From QQUD01 sp039029915 (GTDB lineage: Bacteria > Chloroflexota > Anaerolineae > Promineifilales > Promineifilaceae): DNA of 5,763 nt. Each line of letters begins with the position of its first letter. The first letter of the stretch is position 1. A program made the translations under genes and the position numbers. Shown one piece after another: positions 1-5,312 of the stretch. The notes under the pieces were generated by a model that saw only the letters and a list, made by a program, of their open reading frames with translations, had not been told where the DNA came from and made no database searches. The DNA lies in NCBI GenBank assembly GCA_039029915.1, contig JBCCFD010000490.1, forward strand, positions 1-5,763. The letters are read 5' to 3'.

Positions 1-1
1 C

Positions 2-130
2 GATTGCGCCATTACATCCATTAATTATTTGATGTGGGATGGGGAAGGCGAACCAACCTCTTTTTGCCAATGTTACGACCCGACAACGGGTGAGCCATCA
101 TCGGCTACATTAGGTCGATGTTCGAGGTAA
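2..130 (+). CDS. 3' end of an unrecognised cysteine-containing protein (partial)
   Basis: The frame is open from the window edge to a TAA at 128-130, giving 42 residues. The other two forward frames close within the first 35 bases. The visible tail has four cysteines: one near the start, a Cys-X-Cys pair (codons 65-67 and 71-73), and one four residues before the end (SFCQCYDPTTGEP, then TLGRCSR). Such a pattern could bind metal or form disulfides, but the fragment is too short to assign a family and I do not recognise it. There is no Shine-Dalgarno-preceded start inside it, so it is most likely the C-terminus of a gene lying upstream. A chance open stretch of this length is possible. A 149-bp gap separates it from the next gene. 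Confidence 0.5.
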   Translation, partial: DCAITSINYLMWDGEGEPTSFCQCYDPTTGEPSSATLGRCSR

Positions 131-133
131 GAA

Positions 134-143
134 TACGGCCGTA
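134..143. repeat. ACGGCCGT palindrome copy 1 (TACGGCCGTA)
   Basis: First of seven exact ACGGCCGT octamers in the window and the only intergenic one. It begins four bases after the stop codon at 128-130. The flanking bases T and A extend it to a 10-bp palindrome. Confidence 0.7.
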
Positions 144-194
144 AAAACTCATCTAACGTGTGGAAAATTCAACTAGCGTTCTATTAATAAAATG

Positions 195-262
195 AACAGA
201 ACCTGTTATTTCATCTACCTTTCTAGGGAACTTTACCCATCAAGTTAGGCTAGATGAAACAG
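195..262 (+). promoter_or_regulatory. Foldable leader upstream of the OsmC-family gene
   Basis: TTTCATCTA at 209-217 is the exact reverse complement of TAGATGAAA at 251-259. The stem continues inward through CCT (218-220) with AGG (247-249) if C250 is bulged. GGG (226-228) can pair with CCC (236-238) inside the loop. Outside, CTGTT (203-207) can pair either with AACAG just before it (195-199) or with AACAG at 258-262, and these pairings exclude each other. The structure ends five bases before the ribosome binding site. It could be an RNA control element or operator DNA; I do not recognise it as a known riboswitch class. No convincing -35/-10 pair was found, so where transcription starts is unknown. 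Confidence 0.35.
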
Positions 263-266
263 TAGT

Positions 267-271
267 AGGAG
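267..271 (+). promoter_or_regulatory. Ribosome binding site of the OsmC-family gene
   Basis: AGGAG lies eight bases before the ATG at 280, an ideal spacing that fixes the start. It lies directly downstream of the foldable leader, so leader structure could affect its accessibility. Confidence 0.8.
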
Positions 272-279
272 ATCTCAAA

Positions 280-711
280 ATGGGAAATATTGCAGTAAAA
301 TGGGCCGGTGAAGGAAGTCAAATGTTTATTGGCCGAGACAGTTTCGGTCACGTCGTCCTATCTGGGTCTTGGCCCGACGATAATCCAGATTGGCAAGAGT
401 GGAAAGGATTAAAACCGTCTGATTTGTTATTAATCAGTCTGGCATCTTGCTCAGCATATGATGTTGTGATGATTTTAGGCAGACAGCGACAGGTTTTACA
501 CAACTTGTATGTCCATGTAGACGGTGAGCAAGCACCAGAGCCACCTTATCAATTTACAGATATACATTTAACGTACACTTTAAAAGGGGACGACCTTGAT
601 CCGAAAAAGGTAGAGCGGGCCATTGAGCTATCTGAAGAGAAGTATTGCTCAGTTGCGGCCACTATTAAAGGGGTGGCTAAGATAACCCATAGCTTTACGA
701 TAGAAGAGTAA
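280..711 (+). CDS. OsmC/Ohr-family thiol peroxidase-like protein
   Basis: A 143-residue protein of the OsmC/Ohr family, whose members reduce organic hydroperoxides in the cytoplasm with a pair of reactive cysteines. Both expected cysteines are present. Cys57 sits in the helix motif LKPSDLLLISLASCSAYDVV (45-64), and Cys123 sits in EKYCSVAATIKG (120-131). The length fits the family. The sequence looks closer to the YhfA-like/general OsmC branch than to true Ohr, because the N-terminal region lacks an obvious Ohr-type arginine context; the physiological substrate is therefore uncertain. The ATG is preceded by a strong AGGAG. The gene appears to be its own transcription unit, with a 149-bp leader region before it and a perfect hairpin 19 bp after its stop. 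No OhrR-type regulator lies in the window. Confidence 0.9.
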   Translation: MGNIAVKWAGEGSQMFIGRDSFGHVVLSGSWPDDNPDWQEWKGLKPSDLLLISLASCSAYDVVMILGRQRQVLHNLYVHVDGEQAPEPPYQFTDIHLTYTLKGDDLDPKKVERAIELSEEKYCSVAATIKGVAKITHSFTIEE

Positions 712-729
712 ACTTAGGTAAGTAGGTCA

Positions 730-758
730 TGATGTGGTTCAAAAATTGAACCACATCA
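730..758 (+). terminator. Perfect 13-bp hairpin after the OsmC-family gene
   Basis: TGATGTGGTTCAA (730-742) and TTGAACCACATCA (746-758) are exact reverse complements separated by AAA. It lies 19 bp after the stop codon, where a terminator is expected. No U-tract follows (the next bases are CCTATTAATC), so it is not a textbook intrinsic terminator. It may act as a 3'-end stabilising hairpin or a U-tract-less terminator. Confidence 0.5.
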
Positions 759-871
759 CCTATTAATCAACATACGCAACGCGTTTTGAATGTGCTAAAA
801 TTGGGGCGATTATTGATAAATATGCCGCTATACGAATCTTGTTGAATTTTCCCGAACAAGGCATATTGATG

Positions 872-889
872 TGCTTTGGTACCAAAGCA
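872..889. promoter_or_regulatory. 18-bp perfect palindrome upstream of the long gene series (candidate operator)
   Basis: TGCTTTGGTACCAAAGCA is a perfect palindrome ending ten bases before the ATG at 900. It fits a site for a dimeric repressor. As RNA it would form a 7-bp stem with a GTAC loop. A weak promoter-like pair, TTGAAT (842-847) and TATTGA (864-869) with 16 bp between, lies just upstream and would place the palindrome over the transcription start. That promoter is a poor consensus match and is offered only as a possibility. CTTGTT (838-843) and AACAAG (855-860) form a further short inverted repeat nearby. Confidence 0.45.
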
Positions 890-899
890 ACAAACTATT

Positions 900-1418
900 A
901 TGAGCGAACTAACGTCAACCGGTCAGTCAGTTTATCAGCCTACACCCCAACAGCTCGAAAGAACGCGCGCATTAAAGCGCTTTAATTTGCTTTTTGTCTA
1001 TCTGCCAATTGGGCTTTTTACGGCAATCGTCTTAGTTGTAATGGGCTTTTTGGTGTGGCTTACGTTTGGGGGGCGAGCCGAATCAACATTAACGGCCGTT
1101 TCCGGTATGGCTGACCTCATACTTATCCTAATTTTAATCCCGCTTGTGGCGATCGGCTTGTTGGGACCCATTAGTTTAGGCGGTCTAATCTACTGGCTTG
1201 TTCAACAGCGAAAAAAGAAACAGGAAAGCGATCCGCCTCAACAGGGTAATTTAGTTCAAAGATTTACATGGCAAGTTGAAACAAGAAGTGATACATTTCT
1301 GTCAAAGTTTCAGGACATTTTAGCCAAAGCTGTCCAACCTATTATTCAGTTTAACGCTTGGCTTGAGTCGATTGAACGAGCCGTTCAGCGTCTCATAAAC
1401 AGATCAGTCGAGGAGTGA
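900..1418 (+). CDS. Two-helix membrane protein of unknown function
   Basis: I do not recognise this 172-residue protein. It has a polar N-terminus with a basic patch (RTRALKR, 21-27) and two strongly hydrophobic stretches, about 28-56 and 72-101. A basic cluster (QQRKKK, 102-107) follows, then a polar C-terminal half (120-170) that looks amphipathic and helical. By the positive-inside rule both ends should face the cytoplasm, with a short outer loop around 57-71. I chose ATG 900 over an in-frame TTG at 876, because the TTG lies inside the 872-889 palindrome and has no well-spaced Shine-Dalgarno. ATG 900 also lacks a clear one. Its last codons hold the ribosome binding site of the next gene (stop 1416-1418, GTG at 1423), so the two are probably translated together. 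An ACGGCCGT octamer lies in the outer-loop coding region. Confidence 0.75.
   Translation: MSELTSTGQSVYQPTPQQLERTRALKRFNLLFVYLPIGLFTAIVLVVMGFLVWLTFGGRAESTLTAVSGMADLILILILIPLVAIGLLGPISLGGLIYWLVQQRKKKQESDPPQQGNLVQRFTWQVETRSDTFLSKFQDILAKAVQPIIQFNAWLESIERAVQRLINRSVEE
1092..1099. repeat. ACGGCCGT palindrome copy 2
   Basis: Extended here to AACGGCCGTT (1091-1100). It lies in the membrane-protein gene and is read as ACG GCC GTT (Thr-Ala-Val). Confidence 0.7.
1411..1415 (+). promoter_or_regulatory. Ribosome binding site deciding the GTG start at 1423
   Basis: AGGAG lies seven bases before the GTG at 1423 and overlaps the last codons of the upstream gene. It supports a GTG start and translational coupling of the two membrane-protein genes. 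Confidence 0.75.
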
Positions 1419-1422
1419 CACA

Positions 1423-1644
1423 GTGTCTCAAATTGAACAAGATCAAAATTGGAAAAATAAATTCTTACTGATGGGAACGGCCGTTGGTGCGGCTGTTGGA
1501 TTAGGGGCTGCTTACTTGCTAGCCAAAAATGCAGAAGAGTCTGAAGGTGGTCCACCCCAAATTTCAACAAACGACCTTATTAAAGCAGGCGTTAGCGTTG
1601 TCGGTGTCGTGCGTGGTATCGCATCGTTAGGAAAAGGCTCGTAA
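1423..1644 (+). CDS. Small single-helix membrane protein, unknown function
   Basis: A 73-residue protein with a GTG start supported by AGGAG at 1411-1415, four bases after the preceding stop. The N-terminus is polar (SQIEQDQNWKNK). A Gly/Ala-rich hydrophobic segment follows at about 14-35 (motif GTAVGAAVGLGAAYLLAK), rich in small-residue spacing of the kind that packs helices together. Then comes an acidic, proline-containing linker (38-47) and a weaker hydrophobic stretch at 52-69. It resembles the many short glycine-zipper-like membrane proteins of bacteria, but no specific family can be named. Coupling to the two-helix protein suggests they may act together in the membrane, which is an inference. 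An ACGGCCGT octamer encodes part of the helix. Confidence 0.75.
   Translation: MSQIEQDQNWKNKFLLMGTAVGAAVGLGAAYLLAKNAEESEGGPPQISTNDLIKAGVSVVGVVRGIASLGKGS
1477..1484. repeat. ACGGCCGT palindrome copy 3
   Basis: Extended here to AACGGCCGTT (1476-1485). It is read as ACG GCC GTT (Thr-Ala-Val) within the hydrophobic helix of the small membrane protein. Confidence 0.7.
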
Positions 1645-1671
1645 AAACATCGGTAAAACTGTAAGGAATAT

Positions 1672-2034
1672 ATGAGTAGTGTAATTGTAGTAGACGACGA
1701 CCCAACAAATGCCGGCTTATTGAAAATGCTTCTAGAACTGGATGGCTTCACAGTTCACAGCTGCGCCGATATTGAACAAGCGCTTGAAGCAACAACAGAA
1801 AATATTAGTGCATACGTTATTGATATCAATCTAGCAAGGGGCGTCAGTGGGCTTGACTTATTGACCAAAATCCGTGAAGGAGAAACAAACGCCAAAGCAG
1901 ACTGCGTGGTTGTTATGAGCTCAGGGGATTACCGTCGCGAAGAAGAATCACTTGAACTTGGTGCATCAACCTTTTTGTTAAAACCATACTCTCCAGATGT
2001 CTTATCAACTACCCTAAACAATCTGTTAGCCTGA
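1672..2034 (+). CDS. Single-domain response regulator (CheY-like receiver)
   Basis: A 120-residue protein consisting of one receiver domain and nothing else. The acidic metal-binding cluster is VVDDDP (Asp8-Asp10). The phosphoacceptor is Asp51 in YVIDINLARGVSG, the conserved Ser/Thr switch position is Ser83 in VVVMSSGD, and the invariant lysine is Lys104 in FLLKPYSPDVL. Every residue needed for phosphorylation and switching is there, so it should be an active phosphorelay protein. It has no DNA-binding or enzymatic output domain and would act by protein-protein contact, as CheY or Spo0F do. No histidine kinase lies in the window, so it is an orphan as far as can be seen. AAGGA at 1663-1667 sits four bases before the ATG, a short but usable spacing. 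The stop is four bases before the next start. Confidence 0.93.
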   Translation: MSSVIVVDDDPTNAGLLKMLLELDGFTVHSCADIEQALEATTENISAYVIDINLARGVSGLDLLTKIREGETNAKADCVVVMSSGDYRREEESLELGASTFLLKPYSPDVLSTTLNNLLA

Positions 2035-2038
2035 GCCT

Positions 2039-2536
2039 ATGAAAGTTGGCATCCTCATCATTAGTGACCGAGCCTCTCGTGGGGAATACGAAGATAAAAG
2101 CGCCCCAATTATTCAAGAAAAATTAAAAATATACTCAAACTGGCATATTACGCATGAAGCAATCGTGCCAGATGAATTTGAGCAAATCGTTGAAACCTTA
2201 ACAAACTGGAGCGATGAGGGCGTCAACCTGTTGCTGACGTCGGGTGGCACGGGTTTTTCTCCCCGTGATATTACCCCCGAAGCAACAAAACGCGTCATTG
2301 AGCGAGAAGCCCCTGGGTTAGCGGAAGCGGTACGCGCAGAAAGCTTAAAAATCACTCAACACGCGATGCTTTCTAGGGCAGTCGCAGGCATTCGTAAACA
2401 AACGCTCATTATCAATATGCCTGGGAACCCTAAAGCTGTCCAGGAAAATTTAGAATTTCTTTTGCCCGTGTTGCCCCACGCCTTAGATTTATTGATTGAG
2501 GCACAAGACAGTGACCAACAGCACCGAAGCGTATAA
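2039..2536 (+). CDS. mogA: Molybdopterin adenylyltransferase, MogA/MoaB family
   Basis: A 165-residue protein that matches MogA along its whole length. Members adenylate molybdopterin in the cytoplasm, preparing it for molybdenum insertion during molybdenum cofactor synthesis. Visible signatures are ISDRASRGEYEDKSAP (8-23), LLLTSGGTGFSPRDITPEAT (64-83), REAPGLAEAVR (89-99), and LSRAVAGIRKQTLIINMPGN (111-130) followed by PKAVQENLEF. Asp45 (in VPDE) and Asp77 (in SPRD) fall where the two important aspartates of E. coli Mog lie. MogA and MoaB are hard to tell apart by eye; the SRGEYEDKSAP motif and retained aspartates favour MogA. The start is four bases after the receiver gene's stop with no Shine-Dalgarno, which suggests translational coupling. 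No other cofactor-synthesis gene or molybdoenzyme is in the window. Confidence 0.93.
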   Translation: MKVGILIISDRASRGEYEDKSAPIIQEKLKIYSNWHITHEAIVPDEFEQIVETLTNWSDEGVNLLLTSGGTGFSPRDITPEATKRVIEREAPGLAEAVRAESLKITQHAMLSRAVAGIRKQTLIINMPGNPKAVQENLEFLLPVLPHALDLLIEAQDSDQQHRSV

Positions 2537-2575
2537 ATCACCAATTTTTTGGACAACAAAAAGAAGTAGAGTTTT

Positions 2576-3985
2576 ATGAGTTCAGGACGAACAACAACAG
2601 CTTTAAATTTACGCTCGCAGCCTAACACAACTAGCACCGTTGTGACTATTTTGCCCGCTTTTGCCTCGCTTGATATTCAAGGTAAGCAAGGAAGTTGGTA
2701 CCAGGTGTCTACCAATGGACAGCAGGGTTTTGTCCATGAAGATTTTGTGACGCTTGATGTTTCAACGGCATCTTCTGGCGCAACAACCCCACCCGGGGCT
2801 AAAGGGCGAACAACCACGTCGATCAATTTAAGAATGGGTCCCGGACAGCAGTTTGCCGTTCGGCGGCTCTTACGCACAGGAACGGCCGTTAATCTCCTCG
2901 AGCAATGGGGGACATGGTACAAAGTTGATGTCAATGGCCAACAGGGCTTTGTTTCCGCAGAGTTTATTGCGTTAGAAGATGGCCCAAACGAAACGCCTGA
3001 TAAAACCACCATGCCCGTCCCTACAAACACAAAAACGGGGCGCACCATTGATATCCTCAACTTACGGGCAGGCCCATCTACAGCCGACCGAATCTTGGTC
3101 GAGCTGCCGTATAACACCAAAGTTACAATCCTAGATACCGAAGGCGTCTGGTTTAAAGTAACTGCCAACCGACAGGAAGGGTATGTTCACAGCGGCTTCA
3201 TCCAGCTTGACGATGAAAACGCAGGCGGTGGGTTCATCGACCGCGGCGGTGATGGCGAGCTGCCTGACTTAGAAAACACCCCGCATGCCCCCGCTGACAG
3301 CGACAAAATTTTAATCTCCTCTTCAATGACGAACTCTGACAAATTAATTGCTAACACGTGGAATCGATTTGGCGGACTGTTTGCCGCCCTAGCCAGTCGC
3401 CTCGGCATTGACCCAGGAGTGGCGGTCGCTGTGTTTGTAGCTGAATCAGGTGGAGATGCATTTAGAAACGGCCGTATGGTCATTCGGTTTGAAAATCACA
3501 TCTTCTGGAGCAAATGGGGGCAATTCAATCCCGATAAATTTAATCAGCATTTTCAATATAGCAGCCGCATGATTTGGCAAGGACACAAATGGCGTCCTAC
3601 GGCATCTGGTGAGTTTATGTCGTTTCACGGCAACCAAGATACAGAATGGGACGCCTTCACCTTTGCAACAACGCTAGACGAGGTTGCCGCGAAGCTATCC
3701 ATCAGCATGGGGGCACCGCAAATCATGGGCTTTAATCATCACACCGTTGGGTTTGAATCAGTTTTACAAATGTTTGATGCTTTTAGCAGCAGCGAAGCCA
3801 ACCAAATTATCGGCTTCTTTGATTTTGTGAAGGGTCCCGGCACCGACGAACGGAAAATGACCGCCTTAAAACGGCTCGATTTTGAAACGTTTGCTTCACT
3901 TTATAACGGCCCAGGGCAAGCCTCTCGATATGGTGCCATTATTCAAGCACTTTACGATGGATTTGTTCGCCTACGGATGAAATAA
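2576..3985 (+). CDS. Muramidase (DUF3380/N-acetylmuramidase family) with three N-terminal SH3 repeats
   Basis: A 469-residue peptidoglycan hydrolase. Three bacterial SH3 domains occupy 4-60, 77-133 and 155-211, each opening with GRTttxxNLR and closing near GFVxxxFxxL; they probably bind cell wall. An acidic Gly/Pro-rich linker (212-250) leads to a C-terminal muramidase domain (about 255-468). Its marks are the likely catalytic Glu290 in VFVAESGGDAF, RMVIRFENHIFW (300-311), SMGAPQIMGFNHH (377-389) and YNGPGQ (443-448). The family is known from phage endolysins and bacterial lysozyme-like proteins that cleave the glycan backbone. There is no signal peptide. The ATG is three codons after an in-frame stop (TAG 2567-2569), so no hidden leader is possible, and the SH3 fold starts at residue 4. 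Export, if any, must be by another route or by lysis. The Shine-Dalgarno is weak (AAGAAG, 2561-2566). No phage genes surround it. Confidence 0.9.
   Translation: MSSGRTTTALNLRSQPNTTSTVVTILPAFASLDIQGKQGSWYQVSTNGQQGFVHEDFVTLDVSTASSGATTPPGAKGRTTTSINLRMGPGQQFAVRRLLRTGTAVNLLEQWGTWYKVDVNGQQGFVSAEFIALEDGPNETPDKTTMPVPTNTKTGRTIDILNLRAGPSTADRILVELPYNTKVTILDTEGVWFKVTANRQEGYVHSGFIQLDDENAGGGFIDRGGDGELPDLENTPHAPADSDKILISSSMTNSDKLIANTWNRFGGLFAALASRLGIDPGVAVAVFVAESGGDAFRNGRMVIRFENHIFWSKWGQFNPDKFNQHFQYSSRMIWQGHKWRPTASGEFMSFHGNQDTEWDAFTFATTLDEVAAKLSISMGAPQIMGFNHHTVGFESVLQMFDAFSSSEANQIIGFFDFVKGPGTDERKMTALKRLDFETFASLYNGPGQASRYGAIIQALYDGFVRLRMK
2585..3208 (+). repeat. Three tandem SH3 repeat units within the muramidase gene
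   Basis: Units at 2585-2755, 2804-2974 and 3038-3208 each encode exactly 57 residues and align without a gap. Shared positions include the GRT opening, NLR, a W[YF]xV core, and GQQGFV or QEGYV near the end. The first two units are closest to each other (GRTTT opening, NGQQGFV end), and the third has diverged more. Spacers encode 16 and 21 residues. Confidence 0.85.
2882..2889. repeat. ACGGCCGT palindrome copy 4
   Basis: Extended here to AACGGCCGTT (2881-2890). It is read as ACG GCC GTT (Thr-Ala-Val) in the second SH3 domain. Confidence 0.7.
3468..3475. repeat. ACGGCCGT palindrome copy 5
   Basis: Preceded by A and followed by A. It is read in a different frame from copies 2-4, as AAC GGC CGT (Asn-Gly-Arg), close to the muramidase active site. 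Confidence 0.7.
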
Positions 3986-3992
3986 AAGAAAG

Positions 3993-4014
3993 GGTCGTTA
4001 ACTCAAGTTACGGC
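3993..4014 (+). other. Imperfect hairpin between the muramidase and methyltransferase genes
   Basis: GGTCGTTAAC (3993-4002) can pair with GTTACGGCC (4007-4015) around a TCAA loop, using one G-T wobble and one bulged base. No U-tract follows. It may be a weak transcript-processing or attenuation structure, or chance. Confidence 0.2.
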
Positions 4015-4027
4015 CACAAACTAATTT

Positions 4028-5236
4028 ATGAATGAAACCCCACAAATAACTATTACCCTCAAAAAGGGGCGAGAAAAACCGGTCAAGAAGAAACACCCTT
4101 GGATATTTTCAGGCGCAATTGAAAAAAGAGATGGAGATCCCGAACAAGGTGAGCTTGTTCGCATTGTGGATGCACAACAAAATTATCTGGCCACTGCGTA
4201 TTACAATCGTATCTCCCAAATACGGTGCCGAATTTTAACGTGGGATATGGATGAGGTGATTGATGAAGCGTTTTGGAACGGCCGTATTCAAACCGCCATT
4301 CAGCACAGGCAACAGCTTAACTTACCTCCCCACACCAACGCATTTCGGCTCATCAACGGTGAGTCTGACTTTCTGCCCGGTTTAATTGTTGACAAGTATG
4401 GCGATTATCTTGTTATGCAATGTTTAACGGCAGGCATTGATGCCCGAAAAGAGCGTATTGCCCAAATTTTAGCCACGCTTTGCCAACCAAAAGGCATCGT
4501 TGAGCGGTCTGATGCTTATGCCCGAAAGCGAGAAGGTCTGCCAAAGACAACCGGTATGCTTTATGGAGAAGCCCCGCCGAATGCTTTAACTATCCAAGAA
4601 AATGGGGTGCTGTTTAATGTTGATTTGCTCAACGGGCAAAAAACGGGCTTTTATTTAGACCAGCGAGAAAACAGAACGGCCGTTACCCAACCCACCTTTG
4701 TCCAAGATAAAACCGTCCTCAACGTTTTTGCTTATACGGGTGGATTTGGCCTATTTGCGATTCAAAACGGTGCAAAAACTGTTATCAATATAGACAGCTC
4801 TATTGAGGCTTTAGAGCAAGCCGAAAAAAATGTGGCCCTCAATAGCTGGGAACGTCCAGATGATGAATATTTAGCTGGCGACGCTTTTGAGATTTTACGC
4901 TACTATCGAAACCAAAACGCCCAGTTTGACATGATCATTTTAGACCCACCCAAATTTGCTAAGAGCCAAAAAGATATCGATGGTGCCTGTCGAGGGTACA
5001 AGGATCTAAATTGGTTAGCGTTCCGCTTGCTTAAACCCGGTGGATTATTAGCCACATTTTCCTGTTCGGGTTTGGTAAGTCGGGACCTCTTCCAAAAGGT
5101 GCTATTTGGCGCGGCCGTTGATGCTCAGCGGGACGTCCAAATCATACAGCAATTTAACCACGCCCCCGACCACCCTACCGCCATTACGGTTCCTGAATCA
5201 GCCTATTTAAAAGGCTTTTTATTACGGGCCTTATAA
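4028..5236 (+). CDS. rlmI: RlmI-type 23S rRNA (cytosine-5) methyltransferase
   Basis: A 402-residue class I SAM-dependent methyltransferase with the full RlmI/YccW architecture and usual length. An N-terminal PUA domain (about 7-75, with KKKHPWIFSGAIEK at 20-33) binds RNA. A central region carries LINGESDFLPGLIVDKYGDY (108-127) and GQKTGFYLDQRENR (203-216). The Rossmann domain has motif I VFAYTGGFGLFA (233-244), DPPKFAKS (306-313), and the cysteine motif TFSCSG (343-348), with Cys346 the expected catalytic nucleophile. E. coli RlmI makes m5C1962 in 23S rRNA using SAM, and the same role is likely here, though the exact site is inferred from family. The first ATG is used without a visible Shine-Dalgarno, 42 bp after the muramidase stop. 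Two ACGGCCGT octamers and one near copy (5111-5118) lie in the gene. Confidence 0.93.
   Translation: MNETPQITITLKKGREKPVKKKHPWIFSGAIEKRDGDPEQGELVRIVDAQQNYLATAYYNRISQIRCRILTWDMDEVIDEAFWNGRIQTAIQHRQQLNLPPHTNAFRLINGESDFLPGLIVDKYGDYLVMQCLTAGIDARKERIAQILATLCQPKGIVERSDAYARKREGLPKTTGMLYGEAPPNALTIQENGVLFNVDLLNGQKTGFYLDQRENRTAVTQPTFVQDKTVLNVFAYTGGFGLFAIQNGAKTVINIDSSIEALEQAEKNVALNSWERPDDEYLAGDAFEILRYYRNQNAQFDMIILDPPKFAKSQKDIDGACRGYKDLNWLAFRLLKPGGLLATFSCSGLVSRDLFQKVLFGAAVDAQRDVQIIQQFNHAPDHPTAITVPESAYLKGFLLRAL
4278..4285. repeat. ACGGCCGT palindrome copy 6
   Basis: Preceded by A and followed by A. It is read as AAC GGC CGT (Asn-Gly-Arg) in the methyltransferase gene. Confidence 0.7.
4676..4683. repeat. 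ACGGCCGT palindrome copy 7
   Basis: Extended here to AACGGCCGTT (4675-4684). It is read as ACG GCC GTT (Thr-Ala-Val) in the methyltransferase gene, just after the GFYLDQR motif. Confidence 0.7.
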
Positions 5237-5300
5237 AACGGCGGCCAAGCTTTAGCATTTATCTAATACATTTTTTAATTTAGAAACTTCGGAACAGTTG

Positions 5301-5305
5301 AAGGA
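5301..5305 (+). promoter_or_regulatory. Ribosome binding site deciding the ATG start at 5313
   Basis: AAGGA lies seven bases before ATG 5313. It rules out the in-frame TTG at 5298, which would sit upstream of this site and has no comparable signal. Confidence 0.75.
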
Positions 5306-5312
5306 ACACCAA

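Noticed and set aside
195..207. AACAG-AAC-CTGTT as a LexA box
   Set aside because: The spacing and half-sites do not fit the known Gram-positive or enterobacterial LexA consensus, and the repeat is better explained as one arm of the foldable leader.
876..899. In-frame TTG start that would lengthen the two-helix membrane protein by eight residues
   Set aside because: It falls inside the 872-889 palindrome, lacks a well-placed Shine-Dalgarno and adds only polar residues; the ATG at 900 is more economical.
1149..1156. HIP1-like site suggesting a cyanobacterium
   Set aside because: The sequence there is GCGATCGG, not GCGATCGC, and no true HIP1 octamer was seen; the repeated palindrome in this genome is a different one.
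2541..2552. CCAATTTTTTGG between mogA and the muramidase as a terminator
   Set aside because: The stem is only four to six A/T-rich pairs and the T-run lies within it, so it would not work as an intrinsic terminator.
2677..3168. Long antisense open frame (163 codons) across the SH3 region
   Set aside because: It mirrors the repeats of the real gene, has no recognisable domain, and its translation is compositionally odd (rich in Ser, Pro, Val and Arg).
5298..5312. In-frame TTG start for the DUF3830 gene
   Set aside because: The AAGGA at 5301-5305 lies downstream of it and is ideally spaced for ATG 5313.
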